Source of the DNA: Acrocarpospora catenulata
GTDB lineage: Bacteria; Actinomycetota; Actinomycetes; Streptosporangiales; Streptosporangiaceae
NCBI RefSeq assembly: GCF_018476525.1
Contig: NZ_JAHCST010000029.1
Coordinates: forward strand, 35,348 to 99,347
DNA: 64,000 nt
Reading direction: 5' to 3'
The position numbers and the translations under genes are program-made. The notes beneath the pieces were generated by a model that did no database searches, was not told the origin of the DNA, and saw only the letters and a list, made by a program, of their open reading frames with translations. Within the stretch, counting starts at the first letter, position 1, and each line of letters starts with the position of its first letter. Of the stretch, positions 1 through 7,156 are shown piece by piece.

Positions 1-1
1 C

Positions 2-211
2 GGCGCCGGGGCCGCCGCGTACGGGGTGGGCGGCGGCGGGCGGCTGGCGGCGGTGGCCACGGCCGCGCTGAACGGCCCCGACCTGCCGGAGTGGGTCGCG
101 CCGCTCGGCCTGATCGTGCCAGGCCAGTTGCTCACTGAGGCGCTGGCCCGGCGGCTTGGCGTGGATCCTGACTCGCCGCGAGGCCTGAACAAGGTCACCC
201 AGACCGACTAG
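2..211 (+). CDS. SIS-domain sugar isomerase/deaminase, C-terminal end (partial)
   Basis: Only the last 69 codons lie in the window; the reading frame is open to the left edge. The tail runs from an Ala/Gly-rich stretch into PLGLIVPGQLLTEALARRLG and ends DPDSPRGLNKVTQT. This is the closing segment of SIS domains of the GlmS/NagB-II type, where the last helix contacts the sugar phosphate and a D-x-D-x-PR-x-L-x-K-V tail follows. The call rests on that tail plus the adjacent amino-sugar-type PTS genes. The likely role is isomerisation or deamination of a hexosamine phosphate; substrate is not determinable here. Confidence 0.6.
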   Translation, partial: GAGAAAYGVGGGGRLAAVATAALNGPDLPEWVAPLGLIVPGQLLTEALARRLGVDPDSPRGLNKVTQTD

Positions 212-229
212 GGTTCCGATCACGGAACC
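212..229. promoter_or_regulatory. Perfect 7-bp inverted repeat between SIS gene and EIIB
   Basis: GGTTCCG, a 4-nt spacer and CGGAACC lie immediately after the SIS gene stop and 17 nt before the EIIB start. It may be a small hairpin or an operator. It does not match the DasR box and no T-run follows, so its role is open. Confidence 0.35.
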
Positions 230-246
230 GTAACGAGGAGGTCGAG

Positions 247-483
247 ATGGTGGCGGATGCGCGGGCGATCATCGCTGGGCTCGGTGGTGCGGAGAACATC
301 ATCGAGATCGAGCCGTGCGTCACCCGGTTGCGGACCGAGGTGCGGGACGCCTCCCGGGTCGACCAGCGGGCGCTGCGGGCGGCGGGAGCGCACGGGGTGA
401 TGGCCGCGGGCAACGTGGTGCAGGTCATCGTCGGCCCGCAGGCGGATGTCATCGCCAGCGACATCGAGGACCTCATCGGCTGA
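247..483 (+). CDS. PTS EIIB subunit (glucose/N-acetylglucosamine family)
   Basis: A 78-residue cytoplasmic EIIB domain. It accepts phosphate from EIIA on a cysteine and passes it to sugar carried by the EIIC permease, which is not in the window. The phosphorylation site is Cys24 in EPCVTRLR, matching the family signature C-x-T-R-L-R. The C-terminal GNVVQVIVGPQADVIASDI segment is also typical. The start has a strong ribosome site (GAGGAGG) 6 nt upstream. A stand-alone EIIB followed by EIIA, HPr and EI is a compact PTS arrangement; the amino-sugar specificity is inferred from the SIS neighbour and DasR sites. Confidence 0.88.
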   Translation: MVADARAIIAGLGGAENIIEIEPCVTRLRTEVRDASRVDQRALRAAGAHGVMAAGNVVQVIVGPQADVIASDIEDLIG

Positions 484-498
484 TTTCGGGGGATGTAG

Positions 499-975
499 GT
501 GACGACGGTGCTCGCCCCGGTGGACGGCGCGGTCGTCCCCCTCTCGGCCGTGCCCGATCCGGTGTTCTCGCAGGCGATGGTGGGCCCGGGCGCGGCCATC
601 GACCCGCCCAGGCGGCCCGGCAGGGCGCTGGCCCCGATCGCCGGACGGCTGGTCAAGCTGCACCCGCACGCGTACGTGGTGGTGGGCGGCGACGGGCGCG
701 GGGTGCTGGTGCACCTGGGCATCGACACGGTGCAACTGAAGGGGGCCGGCTTCGAGCTGCTGGCCACCGAGGGCGAGATGGTCCGGGCGGGGCAGCCGGT
801 GGTGGCCTGGGACCCGGGCATGGTGGAGGCGGGGGGCCGCTCCCCGCTCTGCCCGGTGGTGGCCCTGGACGCCACGTCCGGCGCGGTCGGCCCGGTCGCC
901 GAGGGTGAGGTACGGGCCGGGGACGAGCTCTTCCAGTGGACAGAAACCGGTCCAGACCGTTCCCGGGATGTATAA
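499..975 (+). CDS. crr: PTS EIIA, glucose-type (Crr-like)
   Basis: 158 residues of the EIIA-Glc fold. His57 (LHPHAYV) and His72 (VLVHLGIDTV) match the paired histidines of the family; His72 is the phosphorylated one. It relays phosphate from HPr to EIIB. The GTG start at 499 follows the EIIB stop by 15 nt. The C-terminal tail is a little longer than usual and ends over the first DasR-like operator, so that operator lies inside the coding region. In Streptomyces the equivalent gene is crr and is under DasR control. Confidence 0.87.
   Translation: MTTVLAPVDGAVVPLSAVPDPVFSQAMVGPGAAIDPPRRPGRALAPIAGRLVKLHPHAYVVVGGDGRGVLVHLGIDTVQLKGAGFELLATEGEMVRAGQPVVAWDPGMVEAGGRSPLCPVVALDATSGAVGPVAEGEVRAGDELFQWTETGPDRSRDV
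946..961. promoter_or_regulatory. DasR-type operator (dre) 1
   Basis: The core GGTCCAGACC is a perfect dyad apart from its two central bases and fits the DasR consensus ACTGGTCTAGACCAGT, which Streptomyces uses to couple GlcNAc metabolism to pts genes. It sits within the last codons of EIIA, just upstream of an AT-rich TATAAGTAAATA stretch likely to be the ptsH promoter. Confidence 0.6.
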
Positions 976-990
976 GTAAATACGGGACAA
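966..990 (+). promoter_or_regulatory. Probable ptsH promoter region
   Basis: TATAAG at 971-976 within an AT-rich stretch is a good -10 candidate in a GC-rich background. It is flanked on both sides by DasR-like operators, so repressor binding at either would block the promoter. No convincing -35 was found. Confidence 0.4.
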
Positions 991-1002
991 GCTGCGACAA
1001 AG

Positions 1003-1018
1003 GTTGGTCTGGACCAGC
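1003..1018. promoter_or_regulatory. DasR-type operator (dre) 2
   Basis: The sequence GTTGGTCTGGACCAGC has core GGTCTGGACC, one transition from the ideal GGTCTAGACC. It lies 21 nt upstream of the ptsH start codon and downstream of the likely -10 box. It is centred 57 nt from the first site, about 5.4 helical turns. Confidence 0.68.
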
Positions 1019-1038
1019 CACCCAGAGGGGAGTGCGCC

Positions 1039-1302
1039 GTGGCCGAACGCAAGGTCACCGTCGAGTCCGAGGTGGGCCTGCACGCCCGCCCCGCCGCGAC
1101 GTTCGTACAGACCGCGACCCGGGCGCCGGTCGACGTCACGGTGCGGAAGGTGGGCGGGGACGGGCGGGTGGCGAGCGCCAGGAGCATCCTGTCGGTGCTC
1201 GCGCTGGACGTCCGGTACGGCGACACGATCGTGATCAGCGCCGAGGGGGACGGGGCGGAAGCGGTCCTGGACCAGCTCGTCGAGATCGTCTCGGTGCCCT
1301 GA
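1039..1302 (+). CDS. ptsH: Phosphocarrier protein HPr
   Basis: 87 residues. His15 in GLHARPAA is the PEP-derived phosphorylation site that receives phosphate from EI and passes it to EIIA. Ser46 (VASARSILSVL), the regulatory position in Firmicutes, is present, but whether a kinase acts on it here is unknown. The GTG start has GAGGGGAG upstream. The EI gene starts one base after this stop codon, so the two are co-translated. Two DasR-like boxes precede the gene. Confidence 0.95.
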   Translation: MAERKVTVESEVGLHARPAATFVQTATRAPVDVTVRKVGGDGRVASARSILSVLALDVRYGDTIVISAEGDGAEAVLDQLVEIVSVP

Positions 1303-1303
1303 C

Positions 1304-2989
1304 ATGGGCGCCGTGCTGCGCGGCTCAGGCGTGAGCCCCGGCGCCGGGTACGGCCCGGTGTACCTGCTGGCCGGGGCCATCCCCGAACCGCCCGCCGGAC
1401 AGCGGCACGACGGGGACGCGGTGGCCGAGAAGAAGCGGGCCACCGCCGCGCTGGCCCGGGTGGCCGACGACCTGGAGGCGCGCGGCGAACGCGCCGGGGG
1501 CACCGCCCGGGACGTGCTCTCCGCGCAGGCCATGATGGCCCGCGACCCCGGCCTGGAGGTCGGGGTGGCGGAACTGGTCGACACGGGCACGGCCGGGCCG
1601 CGCGCGGTGTTCGAGGCGTTCGGCCGGTACCGGGAGCTGCTGGCCGCCGTCGGGGGGTACCTGGCGGAGCGGGTGGCCGACCTGGACGACATCCGGGACC
1701 GGACCATCGCGGTGCTCACCGGGCTGCCGATGCCCGGGGTGCCGGAACACGCGGCGGAGCCGTACGTGCTGGTGGCGCGGGATCTGGCGCCCGCCGACAC
1801 GGCCGTGCTTAACCGGGACCTGGTGGCCGCGTTCGTCACCGAGGAGGGCGGGCCGACCAGCCACACCGCGATCCTGGCCCGGGCGATGGGGGTGCCCGCG
1901 GTGGTCGGGTGCGCCGGGGCGACCGGGCTGGTGGCCGGTGACCGGGTGCTGGTGGACGGGGCCGCCGGCACGGTCACCGTGGAGCCCGCGCGGGAGCGGG
2001 TGGACGCGGTGCTCGGCGCGGCGGCGGCCCGGCAGGCGGCGCTGACGGCCACGACCGGGCCGGGGGCCACGGCGGACGGGTTCGCGGTGCCGCTGCTGGC
2101 CAACATCGGCGGGCCGCGCGACCTGGCGGCGGCGCTGGCGCACGGCGCGGAGGGGGTCGGGCTGTACCGCACCGAGTTCCTGTTCCTGGACCGGGCGGAG
2201 GCGCCGTCAGAGGTCGAGCAGGAGGCCGCCTACCGCGCGGTGTTCGAGGCGTTCCCCGGGGGCCGGGTGGTGGTGCGCACGCTGGACGCGGGGGCCGACA
2301 AGCCGCTGGCCTTCCTGCCGCCGCCGGGCGAGGAGCCCAATCCGGCGCTGGGCGAGCGGGGGCTCCGAATGTTCCGCAGATATCCGGACATGATGGCGAG
2401 CCAGTTGGGGGCGCTGGCCCGGGCCGTGACGGGCACCACCGCCTTGCCGTACGTGATGGCCCCCATGGTCGCCACCGTCGAGGAGGCGGCCTGGTTCGCC
2501 GAGGCGTGCCACCAGGCCGGGCTGGCCACCGCCGGGATCATGATCGAGGTGCCCTCGGCCGCGCTCCGGGCCCGCGACCTGGCCGCCGCCGTGGACTTCT
2601 TCTCCATCGGCACCAACGACCTCACCCAGTACACGCTGGCCGCCGACCGCCAGGTCAGTGCCGTCGCCGAGCTCCAGGACCCGTGGCATCCCGCGGTGCT
2701 CGACCTGATCGCGCTGGCCGCCGAGGGCGCGGCGGCGGCGGGCAAACCCTGCGGGGTCTGCGGCGAGGCGGCGGCCGACCCGGTGCTCGCCTGCGTGCTG
2801 ACCGGGCTCGGGGTGACCTCGCTGTCGATGGGCGCTCCCGCGTTGCCCTGGGTCCGCGCGGCACTGGCGCGGCATACTGTGGAGCAGTGCCGTGCCGCCG
2901 CCGTCGCGGCCCGGGGCGCGACCACCGCGACCCAGGCCAAGGACGCGGCCCGCGGCGCGCTGCCCGGCCTCGCCGAACTAGGCCTTTGA
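1304..2989 (+). CDS. ptsI: PTS Enzyme I (phosphoenolpyruvate-protein phosphotransferase)
   Basis: 561 residues, normal length. EI autophosphorylates from PEP and passes phosphate to HPr. The N-terminal HPr-binding and phosphohistidine part carries GGPTSHTAILARAMGVPAVVG with active His187. The C-terminal PEP-binding TIM barrel shows GVGLYRTEFLF, TLDAGADKPL, GIMIEVPSA, FSIGTNDLTQYTLAADR and PCGVCGE in the expected order. The ATG start is one base past the ptsH stop. A hairpin follows the gene and closes the pts operon. Confidence 0.97.
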   Translation: MGAVLRGSGVSPGAGYGPVYLLAGAIPEPPAGQRHDGDAVAEKKRATAALARVADDLEARGERAGGTARDVLSAQAMMARDPGLEVGVAELVDTGTAGPRAVFEAFGRYRELLAAVGGYLAERVADLDDIRDRTIAVLTGLPMPGVPEHAAEPYVLVARDLAPADTAVLNRDLVAAFVTEEGGPTSHTAILARAMGVPAVVGCAGATGLVAGDRVLVDGAAGTVTVEPARERVDAVLGAAAARQAALTATTGPGATADGFAVPLLANIGGPRDLAAALAHGAEGVGLYRTEFLFLDRAEAPSEVEQEAAYRAVFEAFPGGRVVVRTLDAGADKPLAFLPPPGEEPNPALGERGLRMFRRYPDMMASQLGALARAVTGTTALPYVMAPMVATVEEAAWFAEACHQAGLATAGIMIEVPSAALRARDLAAAVDFFSIGTNDLTQYTLAADRQVSAVAELQDPWHPAVLDLIALAAEGAAAAGKPCGVCGEAAADPVLACVLTGLGVTSLSMGAPALPWVRAALARHTVEQCRAAAVAARGATTATQAKDAARGALPGLAELGL

Positions 2990-3003
2990 GGCCCCTGAGA
3001 CTC

Positions 3004-3052
3004 GCGTGCGGGTCCTCTTCCGGGTGATTCTCCTGGGAGAGGAGCCGCACGC
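3004..3052 (+). terminator. Hairpin terminator after ptsI
   Basis: Arms at 3004-3019 and 3037-3052 pair over 16 positions with two mismatches around a 17-nt loop. It separates the pts operon from the lipoprotein gene. No U-tract follows, as is common in actinomycetes. Confidence 0.55.
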
Positions 3053-3089
3053 ACCATCACGGAGGGGCCTGGAAGGCTACGGTGATGGG

Positions 3090-4376
3090 ATGCTCGGGCA
3101 CCGAAGGGCCGCTTCCGTAGGCGCATTGCTTGCCGTGGCGGCCTGCTCCACCCCCTCGGCGATGACGCCGACCGCCGCTCCACCGGCCACGCCGTCCGCC
3201 GCGCCGTCCACCGCCGTGGTCCAGGCCACCGCCGCCGCGGACCCCCTGACCGGGATGAGCCTGCGCGAGAAGGTCGGCCAGCTCTTCATGCCCGTCCTGT
3301 ACGGCTCCCGCGTCGACACCGCCCACCAGGAGAACCAGGCCAGGTACGGCGTCGCCACCCCCGCCCAGGTGATCAAGAAGTACCAGCTGGGCGGCATGAT
3401 CCTCTTCCCGGGCACCGGCAACATCGTCGACGCCCGCCAGCTGGCCCGGCTGACCGCGGGGCTGCGCGCCGCCTCCCCGAAGACGCCGCTGCTGATCGGC
3501 GTGGACCAGGAGAACGGCCTGGTCTCCCGGCTCGGCGACGTGATCACCAAGCTGCCGGGCGCCAAGACCATCGGCGACACCGGCGACCCGGACAAAGCCC
3601 GCATCGTGGCCCGGGCGACCGGCGAGGAACTGCGCGCCCTCGGCATCTCGCTGGACTTCGCGCCGGTCGCGGACGTGAACGTGAACCCGCGCAACCCGGT
3701 GATCGGCCCGCGCGCGTACGGCGCCAGGCCCAAACTGGTGGCCGACATGGTGAGCGCCGCCGTCAAGGGCTTCCACCAGAGCGGGATCGCCGCCACCGCC
3801 AAGCACTTCCCCGGCCACGGCGACACCGCCACCGACAGCCACACCGCGCTGCCGGTCATCCACCACACCCGGGCGCAGTGGGAGCGTCTGGACGCGCCCC
3901 CCTTCCGGGCCGCCATCAAGAGCGGCGTGGACGCGATCATGAGCGCCCACATCGTGATGCCCAAACTCGACTCCTCCGGCGACCCCGCCACCCTCTCCCG
4001 GAAGGTGCTCACCGGCCTGCTCCGCGAGGAACTCGGCTTCAAGGGCGTGATCATCACCGACGCGCTCAACATGGACGGCGTGCGGAAGAAGTACGGCGAC
4101 GGCGAGGTGGCCGTGCGGGCCGTGCTGGCCGGGGCCGACATCCTGCTGATGCCACCCGACTTCCCGAAGGCGTACCAGGCGGTGGTGGACGCGGTGGAGT
4201 CCGGGCGCATCTCCGCCAGCCGGCTGAACCAGTCGGTCCGCCGCATCCTGGCCATGAAGACCAAACGCGGCCTGTACGCCAAGGACTTCTTCCCCGACCC
4301 CAGCAAGGCCGCCACCCTGGTCAGAACTCCCGAACACGCCAAAGTCGCCCGCGCGGTGACCGCCGACACGGGGTGA
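3090..4376 (+). CDS. GH3 beta-N-acetylhexosaminidase-like lipoprotein (NagZ family)
   Basis: 428 residues from the chosen ATG, which gives a proper lipoprotein signal peptide: MLGHRR, a short hydrophobic core and lipobox VAAC with Cys19. The NagZ signature KHFPGHGDTATDSHTALP is intact and supplies the catalytic His/Asp dyad. GVDQENGLVSRL and DALNMDGV are also typical of GH3 enzymes that remove GlcNAc from muropeptides or chitooligosaccharides. A position next to the GlcNAc-type pts operon fits release of amino sugar outside the membrane for PTS uptake. It could also act in wall recycling. An in-frame upstream start would destroy the signal peptide. Confidence 0.88.
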   Translation: MLGHRRAASVGALLAVAACSTPSAMTPTAAPPATPSAAPSTAVVQATAAADPLTGMSLREKVGQLFMPVLYGSRVDTAHQENQARYGVATPAQVIKKYQLGGMILFPGTGNIVDARQLARLTAGLRAASPKTPLLIGVDQENGLVSRLGDVITKLPGAKTIGDTGDPDKARIVARATGEELRALGISLDFAPVADVNVNPRNPVIGPRAYGARPKLVADMVSAAVKGFHQSGIAATAKHFPGHGDTATDSHTALPVIHHTRAQWERLDAPPFRAAIKSGVDAIMSAHIVMPKLDSSGDPATLSRKVLTGLLREELGFKGVIITDALNMDGVRKKYGDGEVAVRAVLAGADILLMPPDFPKAYQAVVDAVESGRISASRLNQSVRRILAMKTKRGLYAKDFFPDPSKAATLVRTPEHAKVARAVTADTG

Positions 4377-4378
4377 CC

Positions 4379-4392
4379 TACGCTGAGGACCG
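4379..4392 (+). promoter_or_regulatory. -10 box giving a leaderless transcript
   Basis: TACGCT at 4379-4384 is followed by 7 nt and then the GTG start codon at 4392. No Shine-Dalgarno is present. The transcript is predicted to begin at the G of GTG. The box overlaps the end of the preceding gene. Confidence 0.45.
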
Positions 4393-5051
4393 TGCTGAAG
4401 GGCGTGCTGATCGACTGGGCTGGGGTGCTCACCACCAGCATGGCCGACTCCATCGAGGAGTGGCTGAAGGACGACCGCATCGACGCGGTCACCTACCGCG
4501 AGGTGATGCGGGATCTGATCCTGCACGCCTACGAGGGTGTCCGCGACGGCGAGAACACCATCCACGCGCTGGAACGCGGCGAGATCACGGCGGCCGTCTT
4601 CGAAGAGGAGCTGGCCGCCCGGCTGGTCACGCTGGACGGCGGCAGGCCGATCGCCGACGGGCTGCTGACCCGGATGTTCGCCCGGTTCCGCCCGGTCGAG
4701 ACGATGTACGAGATGCTCCGCCGGGCCCGCGCCGCCGGGCTCACCACCTGTCTGCTCTCCAACTCCTGGGGCAACCACTACCCGCGCCAGGGCTGGGACG
4801 AGATCTTCGACCATGTGGTGATCTCCGGCGAGGTGGGCATGCGCAAGCCCGAGCCGCGCATCTTCGCGCACGCGCTCGGCCTGGTCGCGCTCGCCCCCGA
4901 GCAGTGCGTGTTCATCGACGACATCGAGGCCAACGTCACGGCCGCCCGGAGCCTGGGCATCGCCGGGCTGCACCACACCCACGCCGACGCCACCATCACC
5001 GAGCTGGAACGCCTGCTGGGAACGCCGCTGCGACCGGGGTTCTCGCCGTAA
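4392..5051 (+). CDS. HAD-IA hydrolase, dehalogenase/epoxide-hydrolase-N-like
   Basis: 219 residues. HAD motif I is LIDWAGVLT: the nucleophile Asp is present, but the second acid/base Asp of phosphatases is Ala. That is the pattern of haloacid dehalogenases and of the N-terminal domain of epoxide hydrolases. Motif II is LLSNSWGNH, motif III MRKPEPRIF and motif IV CVFIDDIEANV. The substrate is unknown. It starts 15 nt after the lipoprotein gene from a likely leaderless promoter. It is the first of three HAD proteins in 2.7 kb. Confidence 0.82.
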   Translation: MLKGVLIDWAGVLTTSMADSIEEWLKDDRIDAVTYREVMRDLILHAYEGVRDGENTIHALERGEITAAVFEEELAARLVTLDGGRPIADGLLTRMFARFRPVETMYEMLRRARAAGLTTCLLSNSWGNHYPRQGWDEIFDHVVISGEVGMRKPEPRIFAHALGLVALAPEQCVFIDDIEANVTAARSLGIAGLHHTHADATITELERLLGTPLRPGFSP

Positions 5052-5115
5052 CCCCTGTGGTGCTGGCACACTCGTGAGGCGATCAGGCCTTCCGAGCACT
5101 CACTTTGGGGATCCC

Positions 5116-5634
5116 ATGCGTGTCTACCTGCCGAGCACGCTGCCGGCCCTGGCCAGGGCGGTGGCGACGGGGGAGCTGGGCCCGGCCCCGCTGACCGGTT
5201 TCGCGGTGACGCCCGCGCTGGTCGAGTGGTACGCCTCGGGGGACACCGAGGAACTGGAGTACGTGGCGCTGAGCGAGGCGGCCAAGGCCTCCCTGCGCAT
5301 GCTCGCCGCCGACGTGGCCGACGGCGTCGCCGTCCCCGCCCGCCGGGTGGTGGTGGCCGCCGAGGTCCCGGACACGGCGGTGCTGGTCAGTCCCGACCTG
5401 GACGACCGGGGGCGGGTCCGGCTGCTGGCCTCGGTGCCGCTGGCCGACCTGGCCTCGGTGCACGTGGACGAAGCGGCCGCGGCCCTGGAGATCGCCGAGG
5501 CCGTCGCCGCGCTGCCGGCCGCCGACGCGGGCGACGACGACGCCCAGTTCACGGTGGACGGCGCGGACGGGCACGAACTGCTCTGGTACGCCACCCAGGA
5601 GATCCCCGATCTGCTGGAAGAGCCGCCCGGCTAG
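5116..5634 (+). CDS. DUF6912-like conserved actinobacterial protein
   Basis: 173 residues starting MRVYLPSTLPALA, with TGFAVTPALVEWYASGDTEELEYVALSEAA in the first third. I recall this arrangement from actinobacterial proteins named DUF6912; function unknown. It is acidic, Ala/Val-rich and has no signal peptide or membrane segment. The ATG at 5116, 8 nt after GGGG, is preferred over an in-frame upstream GTG because homologues begin MRVY. The gene lies between two HAD genes. Confidence 0.7.
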   Translation: MRVYLPSTLPALARAVATGELGPAPLTGFAVTPALVEWYASGDTEELEYVALSEAAKASLRMLAADVADGVAVPARRVVVAAEVPDTAVLVSPDLDDRGRVRLLASVPLADLASVHVDEAAAALEIAEAVAALPAADAGDDDAQFTVDGADGHELLWYATQEIPDLLEEPPG

Positions 5635-5647
5635 ACTGTGCTGCGCT

Positions 5648-6280
5648 ATGACGCACATTGTTTGGGACTGGAACGGCACGCTCTTTCACGACACCGACGC
5701 CGTCGTGGACGCCACCAACGAGGTCTTCCGGCCGTACGGGCTGGGCCCTTTCGACCTGGAGGGGTTCCGGGCGGTCTACACCCGGCCGATCTGGGTGGCC
5801 TACGAACGCATCATGGGCCGGCCGCTCAACGAGGGCGAGTGGGAGCACCTCGACCACGGCTTCCACGAGCACTACCACCAGCTGATGCTCGCCTGCCAGC
5901 TGGCCCAGGGCGCCAGGGACAGCCTGCTGGCCTGGGAGCGGTCCGGGCGCACCCAGTCCCTGCTGTCGATGTGGCAACACGAACGGCTGGTTCCCAAGGT
6001 GGGCGAGTTCGGGATCGCCGGGCACTTCGCCAGGGTGGACGGGCTGCGCTCGGGCTCCGGCGGGCCGAAGGCCGAACACCTGGTGGCCCACCTGCGGGCG
6101 CTGGACCTGGATCCGGCCAACGTGGTGCTGATCGGCGACAGCGTGGACGACGCGCACGCGGCCAAGCACGTAGGGGCGCGGGCGATCCTCTACACGGGTG
6201 GCATGACCCGGCGGGCGGAACTGGAACAGGAAGGCGTTCCGGTGGTGGACTCGCTGGCCACGGCACTGGAGCACATCTAA
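5648..6280 (+). CDS. HAD family hydrolase (phosphoglycolate phosphatase-like)
   Basis: 210 residues. Motif I is VWDWNGTLFHD: the nucleophile is Asp7, but the second Asp is Asn9. Motif III Lys is in SGGPKAEHL and motif IV is VVLIGDSVDDAHAA. The overall architecture resembles Gph-type HAD phosphatases, and DxN replacements are known in some subfamilies. The substrate is unknown. TAGACT lies 10 nt before the ATG, so transcription probably starts within a few bases of the start codon. The gene follows the DUF6912 stop by 13 nt. Confidence 0.8.
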   Translation: MTHIVWDWNGTLFHDTDAVVDATNEVFRPYGLGPFDLEGFRAVYTRPIWVAYERIMGRPLNEGEWEHLDHGFHEHYHQLMLACQLAQGARDSLLAWERSGRTQSLLSMWQHERLVPKVGEFGIAGHFARVDGLRSGSGGPKAEHLVAHLRALDLDPANVVLIGDSVDDAHAAKHVGARAILYTGGMTRRAELEQEGVPVVDSLATALEHI

Positions 6281-6323
6281 TCAGGGCAAACCATCCGGCA
6301 TCGGATGGGGCAACCTGGGGGCG

Positions 6324-7079
6324 ATGGCCGTACCCTGGGATTCCCCGCTCCCCCCGGAGGCCACGATTAACCGCCGCCTCGTTCTCTGGAACATCGACCT
6401 CACGCTGGTCGACGTCACCATCGTCACCCGTGACGCGTACGCCGACGCCTTCCGCATGGTCACCGGACGGCCGCTGGTCAAGCTGGCCGTCGCGATGGGG
6501 CGGCCGGACTCGGAGATCATCTTCGAGACCCTGGCCATCAACGGCATCCAGGTCGAGGACTACCACCTGCCCAGGTTCATCGACGCGCTCGCGGTGGCCT
6601 TCGCCGACAAGCGGCGGCGCCTGGACAAGGAGGGCAGGATGATGCCCGGCGCCAAGGACGCGCTGAAGGCGGTGTCCCGGCTGGACGGCGTGGTGCAGTC
6701 GGTGCTGACCGGGACGATCAAGACCAACGCCGTGCACAAACTGGCCGCCTTCGGCCTCACCAAGTGGGTGGACTTCGAGGTCGGCGGGTACGGCGAGGAG
6801 GTCTACCCCAAGGCCACCCTGCTCCAGGTCGCCCAGGGCCGGACCAAGGAGAAGTACGGTCACCGTTTCGACATCGGCAACACCGTGCTGATCGGCGACT
6901 CCACCCGCGACGTGCAGGCCGCCAAGATCGCCGGAGCCGCCATGATCGCGGTCGCCTCCGGCCGCTCCCGGGAGAGCGAGCTCCTGGAGGCCGGGGCCGA
7001 CATCGTGCTCCCCGACCTGACCAACCCCTCCGAGGTGGTCGCCGCGGTGGCCCGCCTGACCACCCCAGCAAACCGCTGA
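6324..7079 (+). CDS. HAD-like protein with Asn in the nucleophile position
   Basis: 251 residues with an overall HAD-IA architecture (cap region around 40-130, GAKDALKAV, TGTIKTNAV, VLIGDSTRDVQAAK). Motif I reads LVLWNIDLTLVDV. The first, covalently phosphorylated Asp is Asn23, encoded by an unambiguous AAC, while Asp25 is kept. A HAD protein without its nucleophile is not expected to be a normal phosphatase; it may bind ligand, act as a regulator, or self-deamidate. The ATG is preceded by GGGGG at about 4 nt. It follows the previous HAD gene by 43 nt. Confidence 0.78.
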   Translation: MAVPWDSPLPPEATINRRLVLWNIDLTLVDVTIVTRDAYADAFRMVTGRPLVKLAVAMGRPDSEIIFETLAINGIQVEDYHLPRFIDALAVAFADKRRRLDKEGRMMPGAKDALKAVSRLDGVVQSVLTGTIKTNAVHKLAAFGLTKWVDFEVGGYGEEVYPKATLLQVAQGRTKEKYGHRFDIGNTVLIGDSTRDVQAAKIAGAAMIAVASGRSRESELLEAGADIVLPDLTNPSEVVAAVARLTTPANR

Positions 7080-7156
7080 TCTGTCCCGACCTGCGGCTTC
7101 GCGCTATCTTCGAGCCCGCTGTCCGGTGCAGGATGAGCAGGTTGAAGGATGGGGCC

